Positions 16,776 to 24,461 of a stretch of 64,000 nt of DNA are shown here, one piece after another. The position numbers and the translations under genes were made by a program. Every line of letters begins with the position of its first letter. Positions within the stretch are counted from its first letter, which is position 1. The notes under the pieces are model-generated. The model made no database searches, was not told the origin of the DNA, and saw nothing but the letters and a program-made list of their open reading frames with translations. Source of the DNA: Prevotella sp. (lineage in GTDB: Bacteria > Bacteroidota > Bacteroidia > Bacteroidales > Bacteroidaceae); NCBI GenBank assembly GCA_017462915.1, contig JAFTQG010000049.1, positions 62,001-126,000 of the forward strand. The letters are read 5' to 3'.

Positions 16776-17578
16776 TTCAACAACTTTCCGTCACCGTTTT
16801 CGCCGCTTTCCAATACGCTCATCTGATGAATGGCTATCTGGTTCAACTTGACAAGTCGCTCGCTCTGCATCATACCCTGCCCGATGAAAACCGCATTGAG
16901 GTTTTCCATATTCGACAGGCAGATAAGTACGTTGATGGTGGCGTAGTCGCGTATGTTTCCTTTAAGGTCGGGATTGGCTTCGCGCCATTGCTTTGCCGTC
17001 ATACCGAACATCGCAACATTGAGCACATCGGCTTCATTGGCGTAGATGATGCTCGCCTGTGCAGGAGTAACCTCTGCAGGGATAAGGTTCTGCTTTATGG
17101 CATCGGTATGTATGCGATAGTTGATTTTAGACAGTTCACGTTTCGCCGACCAACCCAACTGCCGCTGTTCCTCCGTTTTGAGCCGTTGAAATTCCTTGAC
17201 TATATAGATTTTGAACTCAGGGCTTATCCACATCGCAAACTCAAAAGCTATATCCTTGTGAGCGTATGTACCGCCATATCTACCTGCTTTTGCCTGAACG
17301 CTTATAGCATTTGTTCTCGCTACAAATTCCTTGACGCTTATTTTGAAACTATTCAGACCGGACTGATTCCTAATTATGGCGAATTCGCCATAATTAAAAT
17401 TAGGATTATACACTTTCTCCCAAATGCCGATATATTCAAGTGTATTACGGTTGCGCAACCAATCTGTTATGAAAAAATCTCCGTCTTTGGCACGCAACAT
17501 ATCCGTCAGGCAGATATAGTCTTCACCATCTACTTTTATAACATTGACTTCGGTAGTCTGTACGGTGATTTTTGTCAT
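16772..17578 (-). CDS. KilA-N domain protein
   Basis: 268 residues from the ATG at 17578; an upstream ATG at 17638 would add 20 residues with no clear support. KilA-N DNA-binding domain at residues ~1-125: VNVIKVDGEDYICLTDMLRAK, FFITDWLRNRNTLEYIGIWEKVYNPNFNYGEF, FKISVKEFVARTNAISVQAKAGRYGGTYAHKDIAFEFAMWISPEFKIYIVKEFQRLK. The rest is helical (VTPAQASIIYANEADVLNVAMFGMTAKQWREANP). KilA-N proteins are typical of phages and mobile islands in this group. It is the first gene after tRNA-Gly on the same strand and heads an overlapping operon of immunity-like genes, so it may regulate them. Context and AT-rich composition point to acquisition by transfer. Confidence 0.88.
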   Translation of the reverse strand: MTKITVQTTEVNVIKVDGEDYICLTDMLRAKDGDFFITDWLRNRNTLEYIGIWEKVYNPNFNYGEFAIIRNQSGLNSFKISVKEFVARTNAISVQAKAGRYGGTYAHKDIAFEFAMWISPEFKIYIVKEFQRLKTEEQRQLGWSAKRELSKINYRIHTDAIKQNLIPAEVTPAQASIIYANEADVLNVAMFGMTAKQWREANPDLKGNIRDYATINVLICLSNMENLNAVFIGQGMMQSERLVKLNQIAIHQMSVLESGENGDGKLLK

Positions 17579-17675
17579 AATAATATTTTTTACGGAACCA
17601 AGATACACCAATTTGGCTTTATTGCAAATAAAGTTCATAATAAATCAATTCCACATGGGATGTGTATCTATGATA

Positions 17676-17751
17676 TGGAGCGGAATGCGGGACTCGAACC
17701 CGTGACATTCGGCTTGGGAAGCCGACGCTCTACCAACTGAGCTAATTCCGC
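17676..17751 (-). tRNA. tRNA-Gly (anticodon CCC)
   Basis: 76 nt including an encoded CCA end. On the minus strand: acceptor GCGGAAT/ATTCCGC, D arm GCTC/GAGC, anticodon stem TCGGC/GCCGA with loop TTCCCAA (anticodon CCC), T arm ACGGG/CCCGC with TTCGAGT loop. There is one A-C mismatch at the base of the T stem. Its 3' end faces the accessory island, the classic orientation for integration of mobile elements. Confidence 0.93.
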
Positions 17752-18078
17752 AATAAAATCCAGACCGGCACAGGAGTCGTCAAGAGTGACGAGGAAGAGA
17801 GTTGCTCTGCAACATTCTTTCCTATTATCCACCAAAACAATGTCAAAGGCCTCTCGAAACCTATTCTAACGATGGATTATCATGCCGACCATGCCGTAAG
17901 GACTGAAACCTTCCACAAAGGTAATGTTTTATTTGCAAATAAGGCATTATCATCCTGCAAATAATCCACAACCACCGCTTTTTTAACTATTTTTCAGCTT
18001 TCAGCGCATCTGAAAAAGGGATTTTCCGCACGATATGTTCCCTGTTCCCATACGGGAAGGCGTGCGTCAATCACCGTC
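17752..18078. other. intergenic region upstream of tRNA-Gly
   Basis: No coding sequence. It contains a minus-strand -7-like box (TACCTTTG, 17916-17923) that could drive the tRNA, and a ~50-bp element (17858-17910) repeated at 36667-36716. The rest has no recognised structure. Confidence 0.5.
17858..17910 (+). repeat. dispersed ~50-bp element, copy 1
   Basis: Starts AACCTATTC and ends in CGTAAGGACTGAAACC. The second copy at 36667-36716 shares the ends exactly or nearly so and about 70% of the middle, in the same orientation. Unknown family. Confidence 0.5.
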
Positions 18079-18744
18079 TCAATACTGTCTCTCACCGAAA
18101 ATGTATGTCCCTACACGCACCATAGTAGAGCGGCACTGCATGGCTATCTTGAAATCGGACGACATGCCCCATGAACGTTCACGGAAATTATCGTCATCGG
18201 CAAAGTATTCCGCCTTTACCTCGTCGAAGAAATCCGCTGCGACAGTGAACTCGCGGCGTATCTGCTCCTCATCATCGGTGTTAGACGCCATCATCATCAG
18301 TCCACAGATGCTCACATGCTTCATATCACGCCACTCGCCATCGGCAAGCAACTGACGGCAGTCATCGAGCGAAAGCCCATATTTAGACTCCTCCTCGGCA
18401 ATATGAAGTTCAAGCAAGACCTTTATGACACGGCCGTTCTTTGCCGCCTGCTTCTCTATCTCTTTCATCAGTTTGAGAGAGTCGCAGGCTTCGACCATAT
18501 CGATATAAGGTGCTATATACTTCACCTTATTCGTCTGAAGATGTCCGATGAAATGCCATTCGATGTCTTTCGGCAACAGCTCATGTTTCTGCCTTATTTC
18601 CTGCTCGTGGCTTTCACCGAATACACGTTGTCCCTCTTTGTAGCAGGCAAGTATCGCTTCTGCCGGATGGTACTTGCTTACTGCGACGAGACGACATCCC
18701 GGCGTAAGGCTGTCAAGGACATTATGTAATCTTTCCTGTATCAC
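18079..18744 (-). CDS. yggS: YggS-family pyridoxal-phosphate homeostasis protein
   Basis: 221 residues starting at GTG (no ATG in frame; the GTG lies at the border of a repeat tract). PLP-binding Lys in VAVSKYHPAEAI; GESHEQEIRQKHELLPKDIEWHFIGHLQTNKVKYI; SKYGLSLDD; GLMMMA; MSSDFKIAMQCRSTMVRVGTYIFG are the family signatures. It binds PLP and balances vitamin B6 and amino-acid pools; it has no confirmed enzymatic activity. It follows the DUF4494 gene on the same strand after a repeat-filled 103-nt gap. Confidence 0.93.
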   Translation of the reverse strand: MIQERLHNVLDSLTPGCRLVAVSKYHPAEAILACYKEGQRVFGESHEQEIRQKHELLPKDIEWHFIGHLQTNKVKYIAPYIDMVEACDSLKLMKEIEKQAAKNGRVIKVLLELHIAEEESKYGLSLDDCRQLLADGEWRDMKHVSICGLMMMASNTDDEEQIRREFTVAADFFDEVKAEYFADDDNFRERSWGMSSDFKIAMQCRSTMVRVGTYIFGERQY

Positions 18745-18750
18745 GGGAGT

Positions 18751-18850
18751 ACGGTTTGTGCGGTTATGCGGTTATACGGTTATGCGGTTTTGGGTTGTAG
18801 GTTGTAGGTTGTAGGTTGTAGGTTTATTACCGACAACCATCAACCGACTA
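18751..18850. repeat. GGTTATGC/GGTTGTA tandem repeat tract
   Basis: Begins with GGTT units at 8-nt pitch (GGTTATGC, GGTTATAC, GGTTATGC), switches to four GGTTGTA units at 7-nt pitch, then has a short opposite arm (ACCGACAACCATCAACCGAC). It fills the gap between the DUF4494 stop and the yggS start. Same family as six other tracts in this window. Confidence 0.8.
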
Positions 18851-19336
18851 CTGCTCATATTCTGGTTTGTCGTTCACCTCCTGCTTCTTTGCGGCGTTAT
18901 GCTCGAAGATATCCATTATCGCGGTATCCTGAATAGCAGAGAAGATATAGTCTATGGCTGTTCCGCCCATCATATCCTCAACATATTTCACTGCCTGCTG
19001 GAGAGTGTGTGCCTGCACAAGATATGTCACAGGAGACAGCTTCTCCTTCTGCGACTTCTCGTCTATGGTAATGAACTTCAGCTTCACCTTGAAGAACTTG
19101 TCGTCTGTATCGGCATCGGAGAAGAGTATCTCGCCATATCCTGCCTGTGATATGCCTGTCACCCTGAAGTCTCCGCTGATATAGCTCGACATCTCCTCGA
19201 TGATGGAAGCCTCCGCCTCTGTAAACGAAAGGGCATCAACGACATAGAGCTCCGTAACCATCTTCTGACGTCCGTCCTCCATCATCTTCTCATAACGTAT
19301 CTTGGTCTCAAACCAGTTTGCTGTTCTTGATCTCAT
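18848..19336 (-). CDS. DUF4494 domain protein
   Basis: 162 residues, cytoplasmic. WFETKIRYEKMMEDGRQKMVTELYVVDALSFTEAEASI, GYGEILFSDADTDDKFFKVKLKFITIDEKSQKEKLSPVTYLVQAHTLQQAVKYVEDMMGGTAIDY matches the Bacteroidetes-restricted DUF4494 family (WFExKxxY ... DALSFTEAE). The molecular role is unknown. The gene is preceded by a promoter flanked by a perfect 16-bp inverted repeat (19375-19434). Confidence 0.85.
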   Translation of the reverse strand: MRSRTANWFETKIRYEKMMEDGRQKMVTELYVVDALSFTEAEASIIEEMSSYISGDFRVTGISQAGYGEILFSDADTDDKFFKVKLKFITIDEKSQKEKLSPVTYLVQAHTLQQAVKYVEDMMGGTAIDYIFSAIQDTAIMDIFEHNAAKKQEVNDKPEYEQ

Positions 19337-19374
19337 ATCTTGTATTCTATAAATAAGTGTTTTTTCTTAATGAC

Positions 19375-19434
19375 TTTGAGTGCTTATGCGTTTTTCTGCA
19401 TACTCGATTGCAAAATTACGCATAAGCACTCAAA
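19375..19434. promoter_or_regulatory. perfect 16-bp inverted repeat spanning the DUF4494 promoter
   Basis: Arms TTTGAGTGCTTATGCG (19375-19390) and CGCATAAGCACTCAAA (19419-19434). In the 28-nt space lies the minus-strand -7 box TAATTTTG (19411-19418). One arm therefore lies just upstream of the -7 box and the other in the early transcript, which suits an operator for a dimeric regulator. Confidence 0.6.
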
Positions 19435-19539
19435 CCGCAAAGTTTTCCGCGTTATTTTTTCAATTATTTAGCAGAGAGCCTCCCGCCTTGAAGATTTGCC
19501 GTGCAGACAATGCAGGACAGCCATTCCACCCTGTAGCTG

Positions 19540-22071
19540 TTAGTCTTCACCGCCTCCGCTGTATGAACCGGAGATGTCATCGTCACCGCCCTGGTTGTTT
19601 TCCATGCCCGGTTTCTTCTTCGCATTGTTCTTGCCGAAAGCCCATGTGACCGTCAGATTGAACTTGCGCGCATGTCTCCAGTTCTCGCTGTACTGTTCGA
19701 ATGTGTCGCTGCCCGTGACGGTCTTCCTGCGGCGTGAGTCGAGCAGGTCACGGCAGTTGAGCGCGACGGTCAGCTTCTTGTCCATGAAGCTCTTGCGTAT
19801 GCCGAGGTCTATGCCGTAGCTCGGCTTCCTGTAGCCCTGCGTTATCACACGGCGCGAGCGGTAGTTGCCCTTCACCTGCACGGAGAAGTCCCAAGGCAGG
19901 ATGACGCTTGCCTGTATGCGTGCGTTCCAAGAGAAACGGCTGTCGCTGTCGCCTGTGACATGCACAGTCTTGCCCATGAGCGGGTCTATGAGTTCGTAGT
20001 CGAAACCGTCGAGCTTATAGTAGAAGGCGCTCGCCGTTGTGGTGAGGTCAAATATACGGAAGAACTTGTTTTTCAGCGTCAGCTCAAGACCGGAATTGAC
20101 ACTCTCGCTGAGGTTCATGCTTGTGGAGAATGTGCGGTCGTCGCCGTCTATCATATACCTCACACGCTGTATGACATCGGTCGTAGGGCGATAATATGCG
20201 GAAATGAGGAACGAGTGGTTGGAGAACGTCTTCAGATAGTTCAGCTGGAACGAGTTGCTGTACTCTGGCGTAAGCTCCGGATTACCGAAAGACACGCTGG
20301 TAGCCGAACGGGTATCCATAAAGGAATTGAGCTCTCCGCCCCACGGACGGCGCAGACGGCGCGTGACATTCAGCTGCAACTGGTCGCTCTCCGTGAACTG
20401 GTAAGAGAGGAAAAGGCTCGGGAAGAGCTTGAAGAAGTCCTTCTTGTAAGGAGCGTTGAGGGCGTTTCCGAGAAATTCCTGACCGTAGTCATAGCTCTCG
20501 GTGTGCACCTTCCAGTATTCGCCACGCAGGCCTGCCATGACACCGAACTTGCCGAACTTCATCGTAGCCGTGGCATATAGCGCGTGAGTGTCCATATTAT
20601 ACTTGAACCTGTTGTAGTAAGCCTCGTCGATAACGGCATCTGTACCGTCATAACTGTCTGAAGTCCACGACTCCTGCGGTGTATTCTCACGACTGAACAT
20701 GCCGTTGTAGCCTGCCTGGATCATGACCTTCTCAGAGATAGGGTTCTCGTAGTCGAGCTTCACGTCGGTATGGCTGTTGCGGATATTCATCGGCCTGTAC
20801 TGGTAGCTCTCCCTGTCGGCATCGCCGTTGTCATAGACAGTACGGTCCTGATACCAGTTGTCGTTGTCGGAATGCCATGAGCCACGGCTCACCGTGAAGT
20901 CAAGGTAATGAGTGTCCGTGAAGTTGTGACGGTATCCGAACTCATAGTGGAGCATCTGCATCTTGCCCTTTCCCGTCGTCTGACGGGTGAGTATATGTGT
21001 CTGCACAGGTGCGAGCTTGTCTGCACCGAGGTATGTGCCATAATAGTAAGGAGTATTGGAACTGCTGTTGTTGCCTCCGTACATGAACATTCCGCCCACG
21101 GTGAAGTCATCCTTTGCCGTAGCGTGGAGGGTGGCGCCGGCACGCGTGAAGAGGTTGTTGCCGCGCCGGTCGGAGACGGTACGGGAGTTCTGGTATGAAG
21201 CCAAAGTCCCGTTACTGAAGATGTCCTGATTGGAGACAGAGCCGCTCTCGTCCTCATGATGACGGTAACCGACACTGGCATAAGCATCTACCCACTTTGA
21301 GTTGACGTTTATGTTCACACTTGTATTGGCACCGCCGGCAGTGTTTCCGCCTGCCTGTACCGAACCGTAATATCCTGCCTTGCGGTCACGCTTCAGGATG
21401 ATATTGATGATACCCGAGCTGCCCTCTGCCGAAAATTTCGACGAGGGGTTGTCTATAACCTCGATACGGTCGATGCTCTCGGCAGGTATCTGCTGCAGGA
21501 TTGTGCCGCGGTTGTCGGATGTCAGACCGCTGCTCTTGCCGTTGATCCACACCTCCACACTCGTGCTGCCGCGGAGAGAGATGTTGCCGTCCTGGTCCAC
21601 CTCTACGGAAGGGATATTCTCCAGTGCCTCAGAGGCACTCGCACCTACATTGGCGAGGTCGCCGGAGACATCGTACGACTTGCGGTCGACCTCCAGCTTG
21701 ACGGCAGACCTCTGGCCGGTCACCGTCACCTCCCCGAGCTGATGGGCATCTTCAAAGAAGAGTATCTTCCCGAGATAGGCAATAGGCTTGTCTTTGTTTA
21801 CGGTGACAGACTTTGTCACTGTCTTGTATCCTACGAACGAAATCTGCACGTCATACGTCCCGAACTGCAATCCCGAGAGGTCGAAACGTCCTTCCATATC
21901 CGTGAGACCGCCCTTTACCATGGCCGTCTGGCCGGGCTTCGTTATCTTGATGTTTACGTACGACAGGGCTTCTCCTGACGCATCTTCCACTACGGTACCC
22001 TTGACCGTGCCTTGTGCTGCCATCACTATGGTGTAGAGGCAGAAGAGAATAAGAGTTGTAAATCGTTGCAT
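19540..22071 (-). CDS. TonB-dependent outer-membrane beta-barrel receptor (OMP_b-brl_3 type)
   Basis: About 843 residues from the ATG at 22071 (an ATG 15 nt upstream is also possible). Signal peptide (MQRFTTLILFCLYTIVMAAQ), carboxypeptidase-like domain (VKGTVVEDASGEALSYVNIKI ... GYKTVTKSVTV), plug (NIPSVEVDQDGNISLRGSTSVEVWINGKSSG, AESIDRIEVIDNPSSKFSAEGSSGIINIILKR) and a long barrel (YRHNFTDTHYLDF, RRLRRPWGGELNSF, FQLNYLKTF). The Gly/Asp-rich tail GGDDDISGSYSGGGED is unusual because it follows the last strand. No SusD neighbour; substrate unknown. A good promoter lies upstream (22116-22147). Confidence 0.88.
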   Translation of the reverse strand: MQRFTTLILFCLYTIVMAAQGTVKGTVVEDASGEALSYVNIKITKPGQTAMVKGGLTDMEGRFDLSGLQFGTYDVQISFVGYKTVTKSVTVNKDKPIAYLGKILFFEDAHQLGEVTVTGQRSAVKLEVDRKSYDVSGDLANVGASASEALENIPSVEVDQDGNISLRGSTSVEVWINGKSSGLTSDNRGTILQQIPAESIDRIEVIDNPSSKFSAEGSSGIINIILKRDRKAGYYGSVQAGGNTAGGANTSVNINVNSKWVDAYASVGYRHHEDESGSVSNQDIFSNGTLASYQNSRTVSDRRGNNLFTRAGATLHATAKDDFTVGGMFMYGGNNSSSNTPYYYGTYLGADKLAPVQTHILTRQTTGKGKMQMLHYEFGYRHNFTDTHYLDFTVSRGSWHSDNDNWYQDRTVYDNGDADRESYQYRPMNIRNSHTDVKLDYENPISEKVMIQAGYNGMFSRENTPQESWTSDSYDGTDAVIDEAYYNRFKYNMDTHALYATATMKFGKFGVMAGLRGEYWKVHTESYDYGQEFLGNALNAPYKKDFFKLFPSLFLSYQFTESDQLQLNVTRRLRRPWGGELNSFMDTRSATSVSFGNPELTPEYSNSFQLNYLKTFSNHSFLISAYYRPTTDVIQRVRYMIDGDDRTFSTSMNLSESVNSGLELTLKNKFFRIFDLTTTASAFYYKLDGFDYELIDPLMGKTVHVTGDSDSRFSWNARIQASVILPWDFSVQVKGNYRSRRVITQGYRKPSYGIDLGIRKSFMDKKLTVALNCRDLLDSRRRKTVTGSDTFEQYSENWRHARKFNLTVTWAFGKNNAKKKPGMENNQGGDDDISGSYSGGGED

Positions 22072-22115
22072 ACTTCTTAGATGCATTATGATACTAAAAG
22101 TTTATTTTCGGCGTG

Positions 22116-22147
22116 CAAAATTACAAAAAAATATTGATTCGGGCAAA
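22116..22147 (-). promoter_or_regulatory. promoter of the beta-barrel receptor gene
   Basis: Minus-strand TAATTTTG (22116-22123) and TTTG (22144-22147) with 20 nt between them, 45 nt before the likely start. Confidence 0.6.
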
Positions 22148-22237
22148 TCCATGGGACATCCGCACGCTCCATATCGGTCTCCTGGCAATGGTGTCTTCAC
22201 GTTTTTACATGCAGGAGATTACGGAACGGCTTGCGGA

Positions 22238-22325
22238 GGGTGACACTTTGCCAAGTAAAGGGTCACCTTTCACACGGCAAAGGGTGACCTTCCGCATGAC
22301 GAAAGGTCACCCTCTGGAAGACGCT
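22238..22325. repeat. 22-bp-pitch palindromic array 1 (GGTNACC type)
   Basis: Four units starting at 22238, 22260, 22282 and 22304, exactly 22 bp apart. Each contains GGTGAC or GGTCACC inside an A-rich/T-rich surround (AAAGGTNACCTTT); the remaining ~9-15 bases differ between units. It lies in the divergent gap between the receptor gene and a small OMP gene. A frame can be read through it but 22 is not a multiple of 3, so coding is unlikely. Confidence 0.85.
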
Positions 22326-22388
22326 TCATGACAGGCGGATTTCATATCTTCACAATTAGTATTGTATTTTGTACAATATTCTTATTAT

Positions 22389-22410
22389 GAACATGTTACA
22401 AGACATGTTC
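22389..22410. repeat. short inverted repeat
   Basis: GAACATGT and ACATGTTC with a 6-nt loop in an AT-rich intergenic region. No T-run follows, so it is not a good terminator. Possibly an operator. Confidence 0.3.
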
Positions 22411-22597
22411 TTCTGGCGTTTTCCATGGTTTCAGATGTCCTTTTCGGATGGTTTTATAGACATGCACAAGCTGGTTTCTTGCATGATTTCACGGCATAAA
22501 ACACAGTGGTCTTTCTTATATAATAATGTATATATAGAAGAATATGTCTGAAAACGCGCGCTATAAAGTTAAGTTTTGTTAATTATATCTTCACATG

Positions 22598-22629
22598 CTT
22601 GCAGATGCAAACATAAAACCATATCTTTG
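22598..22629 (+). promoter_or_regulatory. promoter of the small OMP gene
   Basis: CTTG (22598-22601), 20 nt, then TATCTTTG (22622-22629), 58 nt before the start at 22688. Close to the Bacteroidetes consensus. Confidence 0.6.
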
Positions 22630-22687
22630 TGACAACTTAATTCTAATACTTAATCCTATTTACAAACATCTAAAAAATTACTGAGTT

Positions 22688-23284
22688 ATGAAAAAGATTT
22701 TTATGATTGCAGTTATGGCTGTGGCAACTCTTTCTGCCAATGCACAGATTTGGGTGGGTGGTAACCTCGGTTTCAACACGTCAAAAGACAAGGTGAAGGT
22801 TGACAATGTCACTGTTGACAACACTTCTACAAGTTTCTATATCGCTCCGGAAATAGGATACAATCTCGATGACGACTGGGCTGTTGCCGTAAGACTGGGA
22901 TACTCTCACAACCCATCTTATGCCATCGACCTTGATGACGAGAGCTATACAGGCAGGGCAAACTCGTTTGAGATAAACCCATACGTCCGTTACAAGTTCG
23001 TTAAGGCAGGCAATTTCTACGCATTCCTTGACGGCGGCATAGCTTTCGCGACTACACACCTGAACGGCATGGGTGACTATGTGGACAACATCAAAGGACT
23101 GAGCATCGGATTCAATCCTGGCATTGCTTACAATGTAAGTCCAAAGGTGACTCTCGTAGCCCATATCGGTGATCTCTCTTACAACCGTATATGGACAAAA
23201 GCTGGCGAATCAAAACTGTCCCGCGACTCGTTCAACCTCAACCTGACAAACAGCATCAGCTTCGGTGCATACGTCAATTTCTGA
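22688..23284 (+). CDS. small outer-membrane beta-barrel protein
   Basis: 198 residues. Signal peptide MKKIFMIAVMAVATLSANA followed by an 8-strand-like barrel: alternating hydrophobic strands (IWVGGNLGFN, SFYIAPEIGYNLDDDWAVAVRLGYSH, FEINPYVRYKFVKAGNFYAFLDGGIAFA, GFNPGIAYNVSPKVTLVAHIGDLSYN) and a terminal strand ending in Phe (SISFGAYVNF), the usual BAM signal. Belongs to the porin/OmpW-like beta-barrel group (OMP_b-brl). Monocistronic with its own promoter and strong terminator. The role is structural or unknown. Confidence 0.85.
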   Translation: MKKIFMIAVMAVATLSANAQIWVGGNLGFNTSKDKVKVDNVTVDNTSTSFYIAPEIGYNLDDDWAVAVRLGYSHNPSYAIDLDDESYTGRANSFEINPYVRYKFVKAGNFYAFLDGGIAFATTHLNGMGDYVDNIKGLSIGFNPGIAYNVSPKVTLVAHIGDLSYNRIWTKAGESKLSRDSFNLNLTNSISFGAYVNF

Positions 23285-23323
23285 TGATACTGCGCCATAA
23301 GGGCGCGATAAATACATAACGGA

Positions 23324-23367
23324 AGGAAGCCGTTCCTCTACCCTCTTCGGGAAAGGAACGGCTTCCT
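23324..23367. terminator. strong terminator after the small OMP gene
   Basis: Arms AGGAAGCCGTTCCT and AGGAACGGCTTCCT around a 16-nt loop, followed by CTTATCTTG. It lies in the convergent gap before the M48 gene and may serve both. Confidence 0.85.
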
Positions 23368-23424
23368 CTTATCTTGTTGCATGTGGATGTTTCCTGAAAT
23401 CCATGTCAGGAAACCCGCATTTCC

Positions 23425-24231
23425 TTATTTCTTTGCCGTTGCAGGCTCTGCGATACCCTCAGATTTTGCACGCTCCTCCATGCGCTTGATACGCATATCG
23501 AGATCTGGATGTGAAGAGAACAGCTGGTTTACCTTGCTGGTCTTCTTGGCTCCAGCCTCTTCCTGCATTTGCTTCAGACGACGGAAAGAGTAAGCCATGG
23601 ACCACGGATTCTTGCCTGCCTTCTTGAGAAATTCATATCCATAGTCGTCAGCAGCCTTCTCCTGCTTCTGAGAATAGGTAGAGTTGGCAAGGGCTTCGCC
23701 GAGCGAACCCAGCTGTGAGTCGGTGAGAGCGGCTGCCTTGTTGCTGCTTGAGGATATACCGTCCTTGAGTGCGGAAGTGAGCAGAGCTGTGCGGAATCCC
23801 TTCTTGGAGTCGCGGTGTGCCACATGACCTATCTCGTGGCCTATCACTCCCAGGAGCTCCTCGTCGGTCATGATGTCCATGAGTGACGAGAATACGCGTA
23901 CACTGCCGTCAGCACAGGCGAAGGCATTGACATCGATAACCCAGTAGACCTTGAAATTGAGAGGTATGCCGTCGGCATCTTTCAGCCCCTCGGTGAGCTT
24001 GTTCAGGCGCAGTGTATAAGGGTCATTGGCATCACATACCTTGTTGTGTGTGTCCATCCAGTCGATGTACTCCTTGACATACTGGGCCATCTGCTCGTCA
24101 GTAAGCGTCGCCGCCTGTGCCACCTTGGTAGCTCCGTTGATGGCTTTCTTCAGGTTGAACTGTGCCATGGCTGGCGTAGCAAGTGCTGCGCAGAATACAG
24201 CCGCAGCACATTTCATTGCGATTTTCTTCAT
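23425..24231 (-). CDS. M48 family metalloprotease, exported
   Basis: 268 residues. Signal peptide (MKKIAMKCAAAVFCAALATPAMA), then the M48 catalytic domain with HEIGHVAHRD and downstream EKAADDYGYEFL (third zinc ligand Glu) and SSHPDLDMRIKRM. This is the BepA/LoiP-like type of periplasmic Zn protease linked to outer-membrane protein quality control. Preceded by a minus-strand TAACTTTG box at 24271-24278. Confidence 0.9.
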   Translation of the reverse strand: MKKIAMKCAAAVFCAALATPAMAQFNLKKAINGATKVAQAATLTDEQMAQYVKEYIDWMDTHNKVCDANDPYTLRLNKLTEGLKDADGIPLNFKVYWVIDVNAFACADGSVRVFSSLMDIMTDEELLGVIGHEIGHVAHRDSKKGFRTALLTSALKDGISSSSNKAAALTDSQLGSLGEALANSTYSQKQEKAADDYGYEFLKKAGKNPWSMAYSFRRLKQMQEEAGAKKTSKVNQLFSSHPDLDMRIKRMEERAKSEGIAEPATAKK

Positions 24232-24415
24232 AGTTTTTACTTTAGTTGTGTGGTTTTATAAATTACGATGCAAAGTTAATGCTTTTTATTCAATAATGAG
24301 ATGATGACAGGCTGTTATTTTCACGACAAAGGCAAAATGAGGCTGAATATGCATCTTATTTGCATTATATTTGAAATAACAAGATGAACTTCTACCGATT
24401 TTGCAGGATTTTACG

Positions 24416-24423
24416 TATCTTTG
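24416..24423 (+). promoter_or_regulatory. -7 box before the small membrane protein gene
   Basis: TATCTTTG lies 39 nt before the ATG at 24462. This decides the start, since the longer open frame from 24384 would begin upstream of the promoter. Confidence 0.5.
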
Positions 24424-24461
24424 CACGGCTTTTGCTTACCGGACATAAAAAAGATATTGTC

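Noticed and set aside
17676-17751. Direct repeat of the tRNA-Gly 3' end marking the far side of the island
   Set aside because: I looked for a copy of the T arm/acceptor sequence near 13.3-13.9 kb and found none, so an attachment-site pair is not claimed.
22238-22325. CRISPR array
   Set aside because: Units are only 22 bp, cores 7-13 bp, four per site and many sites; no cas genes. The CGTAAGGACTGAAACC element also looks CRISPR-repeat-like but occurs singly.
22191-22328. Small frames through the 22-bp arrays (for example KGSPFTRQRVTF-like peptides)
   Set aside because: A 22-bp period shifts frame each unit and similar peptides arise from every array; spacers show no codon bias. Non-coding repeat.
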